DNA from: an uncultured bacterium | GTDB lineage: Bacteria; Planctomycetota; Phycisphaerae; Phycisphaerales; UBA1924 | NCBI GenBank assembly: GCA_938003595.1 | Contig: CALKYH010000193.1 | Coordinates: 1-33,415 of the forward strand | Direction of reading: 5' to 3' | Length of the DNA: 33,415 bases | In this document: piece after piece, positions 17,701-24,894 of the stretch | Layout: every line of letters begins with the position of its first letter | Position numbering within the stretch: the stretch's first letter is position 1 | Translations under genes and position numbers: made by a program | Notes under the pieces: generated by a model | Databases searched by the model: none | What the model was told of the DNA's origin: nothing | What the model saw: only the letters and a program-made list of their open reading frames with translations

Positions 17701-17998
17701 GATCGAGGCGCACGCCCACGGCCAGCGGCAGACCGGCCGCCTTGGCCGCGACATGGGCGCGCACCACGCCGGCGAGGGAGTTGCGGTCGGTGACGGCGAT
17801 CGCGCTGTGCCCCAGATGGGCGGCCTGCTCGACGAACTCCTCGGGGTGGCTGGCGCCGGTGAGGAAGGTGAAGTTGGTGGTGACCTGCAGCTCGGCGTAG
17901 GCGCAGGGCGAGCGGCGCTGCGGCGGCGGCTCGTCCGCGGGCGATGGGCGCTGTCTCCAGGGGTGGGGGCGGTGCTTGTCCTGCGGATGCTCGGGCAT
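14711..17998 (-). CDS. dnaE2: error-prone DNA polymerase III alpha subunit DnaE2
   Basis: Translesion C-family polymerase used in damage-induced mutagenesis with ImuA and ImuB. 1095 aa, normal for DnaE2. The N-terminal PHP domain starts with YAELQVTTNFTFLTGASHPE, the DnaE2-type opening, and continues through LGHSAIAVTDRN. The polymerase palm carries PDIDIDFEHERR with catalytic D425 and D427. Then come DVLGLGMLTCLRKAF, RPGPIQGKMVHPYLRRR and, near the C-terminus, an OB-fold (VVFITLEDETGIANLV). ATG 17998 is chosen for the GGAG 9 nt upstream and the short hydrophilic N-terminal extension (MPEHPQDKH); the frame is open further up but overlaps imuB. It is third in the imuA-imuB-dnaE2 operon, 19 nt after imuB. 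A long antisense open frame here is a high-GC artefact. Confidence 0.95.
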   Translation of the reverse strand: MPEHPQDKHRPHPWRQRPSPADEPPPQRRSPCAYAELQVTTNFTFLTGASHPEEFVEQAAHLGHSAIAVTDRNSLAGVVRAHVAAKAAGLPLAVGVRLDLLLDPPARDEPAETARRISALVYPTDRASYGRLCALLTLGKRRAPKAHCYLWPHDLAERQEGLLAVALPPPAHEGLAGFDEVYLDALRGLRAMFDDDRFSLGASRCYDHDDDERLGRIAQLATHIRAPLVALNDVHAHTPRRRALQDVLTCIRHGCTLDNAGLRLLANAERHLKPAQEMARLFASFPGAVERTVQIARRAGAFSLDQLRYEYPEETCPAGSTPMEHLTALTWKGAAERYPGGVPEKVDRQIRHELALIEELRYAPYFLTVHEIVVFARARGILCQGRGAAANSAVCYCLAITAVDPSRVDLLFERFISRERNEPPDIDIDFEHERREEVIQHIYSKYGRHRAALTAEVITYRGRSAVREVGKALGLSLDMVDRLSKSMDWWERGSVKPERLRELGLDPTSGMIARLAELSAEILGFPRHLSQHVGGFVITRGPLSESVPIENAAMPDRTVIEWDKDDIEALGMLKIDVLGLGMLTCLRKAFDLVRDTDQQRGETGPALEFHTVPPEDPAVYDAICRADTIGVFQIESRAQMTMLPRLRPRCYYDLVIEVAIVRPGPIQGKMVHPYLRRRRGQEAVAYPDDTVRTILARTLGVPLFQEQAMALAIHCAGFTPGEADALRRAIAAWKSKQKIIYTFGEKIVAGMTARGYSRDFAERCFEQIKGFSEYGFPESHAASFALIVYVSAWLKRHRPAEFAAALLNSQPMGFYAPAQIVRDAAEHGVEVRPVDVLHSAWDCTLEDLQLDRGPALRLGMRLVSGLREDEARALADAVRSHGPFDTIEALRRAGGVRVAPLRRLAGADAFQSMGLDRQQALWQIRRLRDERLPLFEQVETRDPREPPAALPEMAPFRQVAWDYAAAGLSLKAHPMSFLRERMDRAGVTPNAELRDQARWPTGSRIAVSGVTLVRQRPATASGVVFITLEDETGIANLVMRPKIYQRYRAAARHGVALLARGHVERDGDVVHVVTTSVQDLARAAPGLVSASRDFH

Positions 17999-18017
17999 GG
18001 GTCGCGCTCCGTTCCGT

Positions 18018-19586
18018 TCACGCCCACAGCCCGTGCACGAACCACTTCGCCGTGTCGCCGTCGCGGTAGATCCACAGCCACAGCCCGTCCTCGTCCTGCA
18101 CGGCGAAGTAGTCGCGCGCCAGCGTGGACAGGTCCGCGACGCTCGCGCGCCGCTCGTCGCGCCACCATTCCTGCGCCAGTCGCTCGGGCCCGAGGCTCGT
18201 GGCGATGCGTCGCTCGCGGTCGCGCCAGCGGACCATGGCCACGGGCCCGTCGGGGGTGACGGCCAGGACAAGGGCCTCTTCCGCGGGGTCCAGCAGCGCC
18301 GTGGGGCGCGGGGCGTGGGCGATGGCCAGGGCGTCCAGCGCCGCGGGGCGCAGGGGCGGGAGCATGGCGGGGCGCAGGCGCTGGGCGCGTTCGGGCAGGT
18401 GGGACTCGACCGGCTCGGGCCGCAGCACGCTCTCGGCGCCGAGACGATCGACGATGGTGTCGATCAGTTCTCCCGTCGCCCGCGTGGTCGCGGCGGAGGT
18501 CCGTGCCGCGTGCTCCGTCCAGCGTTCGTCCTGTTCGTGGGGCAGGCGGCCCAGGGCGGCGGCGGTCATCTCGACGCCCTCGACGCCGAAGCCCAGGTTG
18601 ACCCGTTCGAGTCGCGCCGCCAGCAGCGTCCAGAGGTGGCGCGGGTCGCGGGCCGGGCGGCTGAGGGCGATGGCGAAGCGGACGGGCGGGGCGTCGATGC
18701 GCAGGAGCAGGACCTCGATCCGACGGGCGCCGCGCTCGCGCGAGCGGAGCGCGAGGCAGAGGTCGTCCAGGGCTTGGCGTGCGGCCAGGGCGAGGGCCTC
18801 GGTCTGGGTTGTGGGGCCCTCGAAGAGACGGGCGGCACGGGGCGGGTCGGGCTCGCGCACGGGATCGATCGTCTCGATGGCGGCGCCCAAGGCGCGGTCC
18901 ATCCGCATGAGCAACTCGGCCCCGAAGCGCCCGGGCAGCGAGGCGCGGGGCAGGTCGAACAACTGACCCAGCCGCTCGACGCCCAACTCCATCAGCGCCC
19001 GCTCGGCCTCCGGCTCCGGGTCGATGGCGCGCAGGGGCAGATGCTCCAGCGCGGCGCGGACCGCGCCGTCGGCCACGATCGTCGCGGCCTCCGGCGCGAA
19101 CATCGCGACGGCCCGCGCGCAGGCGTAGGTCGGCGCCACGCCGATCCGCGCGTGCAGGCGCATGCGGCGCATGGCCTCGGCGACCAGTCGCACGATGCGC
19201 CGCTCGCCCCGGAACGCCCGCTCGCACCCGGCGATGTCCAGCAGCACGCACCCCGGCGGAGACGGCGCCGCGATAGGCGAGAAGCGGAGCAGCCAGGCCG
19301 CGAGCGCCCCGAGGGCGGCGTCGTCGCGGTCGGGGCGGTGGGGTTCGAGGAGTGGCTCGGGGCTCCGGGGCAGCAGGGCCCGGGCATGGGCGATGGTCAT
19401 GCCGATATCGACGCCCGCGCGGGCGGCGCGCTCGCAGCGGGCGCCGACGATCTGCCGCCCGTGGTCCATCCCGAAGAGGAGGATGGGCGGCGTGGATCGT
19501 TCAGGCGCTGACGCGGACCGGCGCCGGCGACGCTTCGCCAGATCGATCGGCCACATCGGCAGGTACACACACAACGCCCTGGGCAC
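18018..19586 (-). CDS. imuB: ImuB, catalytically inactive Y-family polymerase-like protein
   Basis: 522-aa Y-family polymerase relative that acts as the beta-clamp-binding hub of the ImuA-ImuB-DnaE2 mutasome; the family has lost polymerase catalytic acidic residues. The N-terminal block PRALCVYLPMWPIDLAKRR is the ImuB version of the DinB start (lacking the catalytic DxD), followed by CVLLDIAGCERAF (the usual LLDITGCAHLF) and RIGVAPTYACARAVA. The C-terminal part (DDAPxxR-like region, then WIYRDGDTAKWFVHGLWA) matches the usual ImuB end. The GTG at 19586 is used because the family homology starts directly there; an ATG 7 nt upstream is out of frame. The start lies inside imuA (86-nt overlap). 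Confidence 0.9.
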   Translation of the reverse strand: MPRALCVYLPMWPIDLAKRRRRRSASAPERSTPPILLFGMDHGRQIVGARCERAARAGVDIGMTIAHARALLPRSPEPLLEPHRPDRDDAALGALAAWLLRFSPIAAPSPPGCVLLDIAGCERAFRGERRIVRLVAEAMRRMRLHARIGVAPTYACARAVAMFAPEAATIVADGAVRAALEHLPLRAIDPEPEAERALMELGVERLGQLFDLPRASLPGRFGAELLMRMDRALGAAIETIDPVREPDPPRAARLFEGPTTQTEALALAARQALDDLCLALRSRERGARRIEVLLLRIDAPPVRFAIALSRPARDPRHLWTLLAARLERVNLGFGVEGVEMTAAALGRLPHEQDERWTEHAARTSAATTRATGELIDTIVDRLGAESVLRPEPVESHLPERAQRLRPAMLPPLRPAALDALAIAHAPRPTALLDPAEEALVLAVTPDGPVAMVRWRDRERRIATSLGPERLAQEWWRDERRASVADLSTLARDYFAVQDEDGLWLWIYRDGDTAKWFVHGLWA

Positions 19587-20376
19587 GGTTCATCTCCAGA
19601 ATCCAACGGCGTCCGCCGTTCGCTGAGGGCCCGCTCCATCCCGTCGTTCCTTTGCGCCGGAGCAGCTCCACCGACCAGCGCGCCGACGGCGCCCACACGC
19701 CGGGGCGCGCCGGGGTCGGGCGGACGAGCCAGCGCGTCGCCGCGGCGGAGAGGGCCGCGCGTTCCCGCGCCGGCCGGGCGAGCAGCGCCAGGCCCCCGCC
19801 GGCCTCCGCGGCGAGCTGGAGCCGGCGCGAGCAGGCCATGTCGAGCCCGCGCGCATCGGCGACGACGGCGCCGACGGCGGGGGAGCGCAGGGCGAGGTCG
19901 ATCGCCCACAGCGCCGAGGCGCCGTCGGGCGGGTTCACCACCAGCGAGCGCGCGATCAGCGTGCGGGCGCTGGGCGCCGCCCCGGGGAGACCGGCCATGG
20001 CGCCGACGAACACGCGGCAGCGCCGCCCGATCCACACCACGAGCCGACCGGCGGCGCCGTCCTGCGCATCGCCGGCCTCGATGGTGCGCCACGCCAGGTG
20101 CGTCAGCAGCGCCAGCGGCGCGAACCAGTTGTCCCGGTCGGGCGGCGCCGACGCGGGGGCCGGGCGCTCCTCGAGGTCGAGGAACCACTCGTGGATGGCC
20201 CCGCCGGGCAGCCCGCCGGTGGGGGGCTCTCTCTCTCCTCCAGCGGGGCCGGTGTGCGGCGTCAGGGCCCGGTCGATGGCCCCCCAGCCCGTGGGCAGGG
20301 GCCGGTGTGCGGCCGGGGGGGCTTGCAGGTCGCGCAGCCGGCCGGCCAGTTGCTCGAGTTCGGCGCGGGTGGGCAT
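19501..20376 (-). CDS. imuA: ImuA, RecA/SulA-like mutasome accessory protein
   Basis: 291-aa first gene of the damage-induced mutagenesis cassette. ImuA is a RecA-fold protein that works with ImuB and DnaE2. Visible: LPTGWGAIDRAL, the ImuA hallmark GGLPGGAIHEWFLD, VVWIGRRCRVFVGA, DLALRSPAVGAVVADARGLD and the C-terminal WSVELLRRKG. A standard Walker A is absent, as usual for this family. ATG 20376 is the first sensible start after the promoter; GAGAGA lies 5-10 nt upstream. The frame continues to 20448 through the promoter, which argues against an earlier start. It is controlled by the promoter/operator at 20402-20436 and overlaps imuB by 86 nt, so translation is coupled. Confidence 0.9.
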   Translation of the reverse strand: MPTRAELEQLAGRLRDLQAPPAAHRPLPTGWGAIDRALTPHTGPAGGEREPPTGGLPGGAIHEWFLDLEERPAPASAPPDRDNWFAPLALLTHLAWRTIEAGDAQDGAAGRLVVWIGRRCRVFVGAMAGLPGAAPSARTLIARSLVVNPPDGASALWAIDLALRSPAVGAVVADARGLDMACSRRLQLAAEAGGGLALLARPARERAALSAAATRWLVRPTPARPGVWAPSARWSVELLRRKGTTGWSGPSANGGRRWILEMNRAQGVVCVPADVADRSGEASPAPVRVSA

Positions 20377-20401
20377 GGTCTCTCTCGGTCTAGATAAGGT
20401 A

Positions 20402-20423
20402 TTTGTTAGGATATCCAGACAAA
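20402..20423 (-). promoter_or_regulatory. dyad operator overlapping the imuA -10 box (candidate SOS box)
   Basis: A 22-bp near-palindrome reading TTTGT-N2-GGATATCC-N2-ACAAA on the minus strand; 18 of 22 positions obey the symmetry. It covers the whole -10 hexamer, so a bound repressor would block RNA polymerase. These cassettes are LexA-controlled in other bacteria, but the sequence does not match the E. coli, alpha-proteobacterial, Bacillus or Verrucomicrobia LexA boxes I know. Confidence 0.6.
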
Positions 20424-20436
20424 GATCGACCGTCAA
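20408..20436 (-). promoter_or_regulatory. sigma-70-type promoter of imuA-imuB-dnaE2
   Basis: On the minus strand TTGACG (20431-20436) and TATCCT (20408-20413) are separated by exactly 17 nt; the -10 box ends 31 nt before the imuA ATG. This is the best-formed promoter in the window and lies in the 227-nt divergent region with the M64 peptidase gene. Confidence 0.7.
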
Positions 20437-20603
20437 GGGAATATGCACGGCTCCGGAGCAGATTCCGAAGACTTGAAGCCGCCAATGCGTCCGAGAACGG
20501 GAACCGCTCGAACCCGGGAGGGCGTATAGGGGATCGGTCGGTCAACCCAAGGCGCAGGCCCCGAACCTACGCCTCTCCTCCAGAGCACACCAAGGAGTCT
20601 CGG

Positions 20604-22118
20604 ATGCCCAGCCGAGTGTTCCATCGAACGGCGCCGAACGCCGCTCTCCTCGCCGCGCTGCTGACCGGTTCCGCGACGGCCCATCCTCCGATGAGCTCCG
20701 CCCCCGAGCCCGAGAGCGACGCGGTGAAGGTCTTTTTCGACAGCGTGAACGAGCACGGCGTTCTTGTCGGGGGCGTGCACATGCTCCCGCGGACGGAACT
20801 CAGCCGGCGACAGAGCGTCGCTCCCCAGTCCGATGTCACGATGGTGCTGGAATCCCAGGGCGTCGGGGCCAACGGCGACAATCGCTTCGATCTCGTCTTC
20901 GTGGGCGACGGCTACGCCGCCACGCGCCCCGTGCTGGCCGACACCACGCTCCTGCCCGAGGACGATCAACTGCCGCCGATGACGCCCGACCTGGTGCGCT
21001 ACCAGGGGCATGTCGCCGGGGCCCTGTACCGGCTCTTCGAGATGGAGCCGTTCCGGCGATACAAGCCCGTCTTCCGCTCGTACCGCGTCGATGTGCGCTC
21101 CGATGTCTCCGGCGTCAGCGGCGATCCGGTGCCTTCGGTGGTCCGCAACACCCCCCTCGACATGCGCTTCTGGTGCGACGACATCGAGCGGCTGCTCTGC
21201 GTCGACACCCTCGCCGCCCAGCAGTTCGCCGAGCAGGCGCCGTCCGTGGACCTGGTCATCGCGGTCGCGAACTCCAATAAGTACGGCGGCAGCGGGTACC
21301 AGAGCCAGAATGTGCTGACCGTCAGCGGCGGCAGCCCCTCCGCGTTCGCCATCACGGCCCACGAGATCGGCCATGTGCTGGGCATCCTCGCCGACGAGTA
21401 CACCGTCGAGGGCTTCCTCAATTGGGAGGGCGGCGAGCCCGGCGAGGCCAATATCTCCACTTTCACCGCCGCCGAGATGATCGCGCAGAACGGCAAGTGG
21501 GCGTCGTGGATCGGCCACGACATCGTGGGTTTCGATGGGCCGATCTCCACCTACGAGGGCGGCGGCTACTACGCCTTCGAAATCTACAGCCCCAGCCGGG
21601 ACCCGACGATGAAGTCGATCGGTCGGCCGTTCAACACGGTCGGCGTGGAGCGCCTGGTCGTCGGCATCTACACACGCGTGGACACCATCGACGCGGCGTT
21701 CCCGGTCAGCGTCGTCGCCCAGCCCAACACCGTCTTCACGGTGGAGCCCATCCCCGTGGTCGGGCAGCCGCTGACGGTGACATGGTTCCTCGACGGTCAG
21801 CCGGTCTCGGTGCCTGTCGCCAACATGCTGGACCTGTCCACCATCACGCTGGCCCCCGGCACGCACCAGGTGACGGTCCGCGTCGTGGACAACACCCCCT
21901 ATGTCCGCAACCAGGCCTACCGCGACCAGTGGCTCACGGACACGAAGGACTGGATCGTGCAGGTGCCCGCGGCCTCGGCGCCGGAGCCCTCCCTCGAGAA
22001 GGCCGCTTCGACGCTCCGGCAGTGGGGCGAGCAGGGCGCCGACCTGGACGGCGACCACAACGGCGACGGTCGAGTGGACCTGCGCGATCTACTGAAGGCG
22101 CTGGGTTCGCAGAACTGA
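20604..22118 (+). CDS. secreted M64-family zinc metallopeptidase with dockerin-like C-terminus
   Basis: 504-aa exported protease of the IgA-peptidase (M64) type. The signal peptide is residues 1-26 (NAALLAALLTGSATA). The M64 domain has LVFVGDGYAATR near residue 95, then VDLVIAVANSNKYGGSG and the zinc motif HEIGHVLGILADEY (H253, E254, H257), with a YEGGGYYAFEIYSP loop and PTMKSIGRPFNTV downstream. After a beta-sandwich region (FTVEPIPVVGQPLTVTWFLD, an Ig/PKD-like texture) the last ~27 residues contain DLDGDHNGDGRVDLRDLL, a dockerin/EF-hand-like calcium repeat common in planctomycete exported proteins. ATG 20604 is fixed by AAGGAG 6 nt upstream. It is divergent from imuA. Substrate unknown. Confidence 0.87.
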   Translation: MPSRVFHRTAPNAALLAALLTGSATAHPPMSSAPEPESDAVKVFFDSVNEHGVLVGGVHMLPRTELSRRQSVAPQSDVTMVLESQGVGANGDNRFDLVFVGDGYAATRPVLADTTLLPEDDQLPPMTPDLVRYQGHVAGALYRLFEMEPFRRYKPVFRSYRVDVRSDVSGVSGDPVPSVVRNTPLDMRFWCDDIERLLCVDTLAAQQFAEQAPSVDLVIAVANSNKYGGSGYQSQNVLTVSGGSPSAFAITAHEIGHVLGILADEYTVEGFLNWEGGEPGEANISTFTAAEMIAQNGKWASWIGHDIVGFDGPISTYEGGGYYAFEIYSPSRDPTMKSIGRPFNTVGVERLVVGIYTRVDTIDAAFPVSVVAQPNTVFTVEPIPVVGQPLTVTWFLDGQPVSVPVANMLDLSTITLAPGTHQVTVRVVDNTPYVRNQAYRDQWLTDTKDWIVQVPAASAPEPSLEKAASTLRQWGEQGADLDGDHNGDGRVDLRDLLKALGSQN

Positions 22119-22183
22119 GGCCCGGGCCGCGATCCCCCAAGCCCGACTCCGGCGGCGGCTACCCTATGGGCTCAGTCCCATGT

Positions 22184-22257
22184 GGGCGGGTAGCTCAGCT
22201 GGCTAGAGCGCTCGCTTTACACGCGAGGGGTCGTGGGTTCGAGTCCCTCCCCGCCCA
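22184..22257 (+). tRNA. tRNA-Val (anticodon TAC)
   Basis: A 74-nt cloverleaf. Acceptor arms GGGCGGG/CCCGCCC pair 7/7; D-stem GCTC/GAGC; anticodon stem CTCGC/GCGAG with loop TTTACAC and anticodon TAC at 22218-22220; T-arm with loop TTCGAGT. The T-stem has one U-U mismatch (22234 with 22248). Discriminator A at 22257; CCA is not encoded. It lies 30 nt ahead of kdtA and may be co-transcribed with it. Confidence 0.95.
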
Positions 22258-22287
22258 CTTCATGCTCCTCCTGCGGAACCGCACCGC

Positions 22288-23529
22288 TTGATCGGCCCCG
22301 TCGCCGACGCCGCGTACCTGGTCGCCGCCGCCGTCGCGGCGCCGCTGTGGATGCGCAAGCAGCGCACCGGCTGGTCGGAGCGGTTCGGCAGGCTGGACGC
22401 GCTCCCCGCACCCGCGCCGGACCGTCCGCGCCTTCTGATCCATGCGGTCTCGGTGGGGGAGGTGAACCTGATCCGCGCCCTGGTGGACGATCTGTCGCGG
22501 GACCTGGACCTGGTCATCGCCACCACGACCGACACCGGCACGGCCCGCGCGAAGGAGCTGTACACCGGCAAGGCGCACCTGGTGCGCTACCCGCTGGACG
22601 CCTCGTGGGCGGTCCGGCGATTCCTCGACGCCGTGCGCCCCGACGGCGCCGCGATGGTCGAGCTGGAGCTGTGGCCCAACTTCGCGAGCGCGTGCAGGCG
22701 GCGAGGCATCCCGCTGGCCATCATCAACGGGCGGCTGAGCGACCGCTCCGCGGGGCGCTATCGCGCCGCCCGGCCGCTGCTGGGGCGCTATTTCCGCGAC
22801 CTGTCCTTCGTCGCGGCGCAGGACGAGGCGTACGCGCGGCGGTTCGTCGCCGCGGGCGCGGCGGGAGACCGGGTGCGCGTCGTGGGTTCGATGAAATGGG
22901 ACGCGGCGCAGACGATCGACCGGGTGACGGGCGCCGAGGACCTGGCGCGGGAGCTTGGGATTGATCGGGGCAGGCCGCTGATCGTCGTCGGGAGCGCGGC
23001 GCCGGAGGAGATCTCGCTCGTGCGCGATGCGGCGCCCTCGGGCGTGCAGCTGCTGTGCGCCCCGCGCCGCCCGGAGTGGTTCGACGACGCGGCGCGGGAC
23101 CTGCCGAGCTGCGTGCGTCGCTCGCAGCGCAAGGGCGGCGTCGGCGAGGCGAGCCCGACCGGTCGCTACCTGCTCGACACGATCGGCGAACTCCGCATGG
23201 CCTACGCGCTCGCGGATGTCGCGGTGGTGGGGCGGTCCTTCGGGGAGCTGTTTGGCTCCGATCCGATGGAGCCCGCGGCGCTGGGCAAGCCCGTGGTCAT
23301 CGGGCCGGCGGTCGCGGACTTCCGAACCGTCGTCGAAACCATGCGCCACGAGGATGCGATTCTCCAGACTACGCGCGAGGCGCTGCCCGGCGTGCTGGCC
23401 CGGCTGTTCGAGAACCCCGCCGAGCGAACGGCGCTGGGCGAGCGGGCGCTGCGCTGCGTGCTCAAGCATCAGGGCGCCACGGGGCGCCACGCCGCGCTGC
23501 TGCGCGGGATGGTGGGGGTGGAGTCGTGA
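22288..23529 (+). CDS. waaA: 3-deoxy-D-manno-octulosonic acid (Kdo) transferase
   Basis: Also called KdtA. Adds Kdo from CMP-Kdo to lipid IVA at the inner membrane; 413 aa. The N-terminal hydrophobic anchor (AAYLVAAAVAAPLWM) leads to RTGWSERFG, the family opening. Then come HAVSVGEVNLI, the acceptor-side VELELWPNF, NGRLSDRSAGRY, and in the donor half GRSFGELFGSDPMEPAALG with KPVVIGPAVADF. The donor-side SAAPEEI block replaces the more usual STHEGEE, a mild divergence. The start is a TTG with no clear SD; the next in-frame ATG (M22) would cut off the membrane anchor, and an ATG at 22263 is out of frame. It overlaps thiL by 4 nt. With lpxK it completes the lipid A-Kdo evidence. Confidence 0.92.
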   Translation: MIGPVADAAYLVAAAVAAPLWMRKQRTGWSERFGRLDALPAPAPDRPRLLIHAVSVGEVNLIRALVDDLSRDLDLVIATTTDTGTARAKELYTGKAHLVRYPLDASWAVRRFLDAVRPDGAAMVELELWPNFASACRRRGIPLAIINGRLSDRSAGRYRAARPLLGRYFRDLSFVAAQDEAYARRFVAAGAAGDRVRVVGSMKWDAAQTIDRVTGAEDLARELGIDRGRPLIVVGSAAPEEISLVRDAAPSGVQLLCAPRRPEWFDDAARDLPSCVRRSQRKGGVGEASPTGRYLLDTIGELRMAYALADVAVVGRSFGELFGSDPMEPAALGKPVVIGPAVADFRTVVETMRHEDAILQTTREALPGVLARLFENPAERTALGERALRCVLKHQGATGRHAALLRGMVGVES

Positions 23530-24425
23530 CCACCGAAGCGGCGCTGCTGCGCCACATCTACGAGCGTTCCAGGGCGCTGCACGGGGCCGGGCCGATCGAG
23601 GTCGGTCCGGGGGACGACGCGGCGGTGGTGCGCTTCGGCGGCGAGCGGCTGCTGCTGACCGTCGATCAACTCGTCGAAGGCCGGCACTACGACCCGGCGA
23701 CGACACCAGTGGACCTGATCGCCCGGAAGGCCGTGGCGCGGTCGGTGTCCGACATCGCCGCGATGGCGGGCGCGCCCATCGCGGCGCTGGCGACCGGCGC
23801 CCTACGCGACGGCTTCGCGCAGGACAACGAGCTCTTCGACGCCATGGCGAGGTGGGCGAGCCACTGGGGCTGCCCGCTCATCGGCGGCGACATCGCGCGC
23901 GTGCACGGGCCGACCGTGCTGACCGTGACGGTCCTTGGACGCGTCCATCCGGCGCGGGGCCCAGTGCTGCGGTCCGGCGCGAGGCCGGGCGACGGCGTCT
24001 ATCTCACGGGGGCCATCGGCGGCTCACTCCAGAGCGGTCGGCACCTGCGCTTCGAGCCCCGGCTGCGCGAGGCGGCATGGCTCGCCGACACGCTCGGCGA
24101 GCGGCTGCACGCGATGCTGGATGTGTCCGATGGCCTGGGGCGCGACGCGGCGCGGATCTCGGAGGCCTCCGCCGTGCGGATCGAGATCGATCCGGCGCTG
24201 ATCCCGCTGCACCCGGACGCCGGCGCTTGGGCAGAGGCTGCGGCGCAGGGCGAGGACCACGAACTGCTGTTCACCGCCTCAGGCGTCGTGCCCCAGACGG
24301 ATCCGGAGGCGGGCGTTGTCGTGACGAGGATCGGCTCGGTGGTCGAGGGCGTCGGCTGCGTAGTGCGGGGTTCGAGCGGCGAGATCGTCGACCTCTCGGC
24401 CATGGGGTGGGACCATGCCGGGTGA
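23526..24425 (+). CDS. thiL: thiamine-monophosphate kinase
   Basis: Phosphorylates thiamine monophosphate to the active diphosphate; cytoplasmic, 299 aa (family 300-330). All major blocks are present: VGPGDDAAVV, TVDQLVEGRHY (usually TDMLVEGVHF), ARSVSDIAAMAGAP, IGGDIARV, YLTGAIGGS, DVSDGLGRD and GEDHELLFT, which between them carry the metal-binding aspartates. The GTG start at 23526 overlaps the waaA stop in GTGA; the 3' end overlaps tsaE by 11 nt, so it sits in a coupled chain waaA-thiL-tsaE-yacG. Confidence 0.94.
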   Translation: MTTEAALLRHIYERSRALHGAGPIEVGPGDDAAVVRFGGERLLLTVDQLVEGRHYDPATTPVDLIARKAVARSVSDIAAMAGAPIAALATGALRDGFAQDNELFDAMARWASHWGCPLIGGDIARVHGPTVLTVTVLGRVHPARGPVLRSGARPGDGVYLTGAIGGSLQSGRHLRFEPRLREAAWLADTLGERLHAMLDVSDGLGRDAARISEASAVRIEIDPALIPLHPDAGAWAEAAAQGEDHELLFTASGVVPQTDPEAGVVVTRIGSVVEGVGCVVRGSSGEIVDLSAMGWDHAG

Positions 24426-24894
24426 GCGGCGCGCCATCGAGATCCGCAGTGATTCGGCCGAGCGCACCATGCTGCTCGGCGAGCGCATCGGGCGTCTGAT
24501 CCGTGCGGGCGATGTCGTTCTGCTCCACGGGGACCTGGGCGCCGGCAAGACCTGCCTGGTCCGGGGAGTCGCGCGCGGCATGGGCATTGATCCCGGCGCC
24601 GTGAACAGCCCGACCTTCGTCGTGGTGAACGAGTACGACGCGCCGGCGGGCCGGCCCCACCTTGTGCACATGGACGCCTACCGCCTCGGCGGGCCCGAGG
24701 AACTCGACGACCTGGGGCTCGACGAATCCCTCCGCGGCGGAGCGCTCGTCGTTGAGTGGGCCGAACGCGTCGCTGCGGCGTTCGATTCGCCCGCGCTGGA
24801 GGTCCATCTCCGGCACGACGGCGACGACCGGCGCTCGATCCTCATCCAGGCGCGCGATGGCCGCTGGGCGGATCGGCTCGCCGACCTAGAATGA
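24415..24894 (+). CDS. tsaE: tRNA threonylcarbamoyladenosine biosynthesis ATPase TsaE
   Basis: P-loop ATPase that drives the TsaB-TsaD complex in t6A modification of tRNA position 37; 159 aa, normal length. Walker A HGDLGAGKT at residues 38-46 (K45), NSPTFVVVNEYDA, the HMDAYRL block and the Walker-B-like GALVVEWAER are all characteristic of the YjeE/TsaE family. ATG 24415 lies 11 nt inside thiL; the stop overlaps the first yacG ATG (ATGA). Confidence 0.93.
   Translation: MPGERRAIEIRSDSAERTMLLGERIGRLIRAGDVVLLHGDLGAGKTCLVRGVARGMGIDPGAVNSPTFVVVNEYDAPAGRPHLVHMDAYRLGGPEELDDLGLDESLRGGALVVEWAERVAAAFDSPALEVHLRHDGDDRRSILIQARDGRWADRLADLE
24887..24892 (+). promoter_or_regulatory. candidate -10 box (TAGAAT) for yacG
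   Basis: TAGAAT covers the end of tsaE and is 7 nt before the second in-frame ATG of yacG (24900), which would make a leaderless 66-aa product. It overlaps the first ATG (24891). Confidence 0.35.

Noticed and set aside
14294..18259. Very long open frame (over 1300 codons) on the plus strand opposite dnaE2, and similar ones opposite polX (26.9-29.5 kb) and recG/ompA (29.2-32.8 kb)
   Set aside because: They are antisense to genes with clear family motifs; their translations are Arg/Ala/Gly/His-rich without domains, as expected from high-GC third-position bias.
20403..20603. Longer M64 peptidase starting near 20403
   Set aside because: A strong SD and a signal peptide fix the ATG at 20604; the upstream part would cover the imuA promoter and has no family features.
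22119..22128. GGCCCGGGCC as terminator of the M64 gene
   Set aside because: A loopless palindrome without a T-run; it cannot form a useful hairpin.
22263..22290. ATG at 22263 as the waaA start
   Set aside because: It is out of frame and stops after nine codons.
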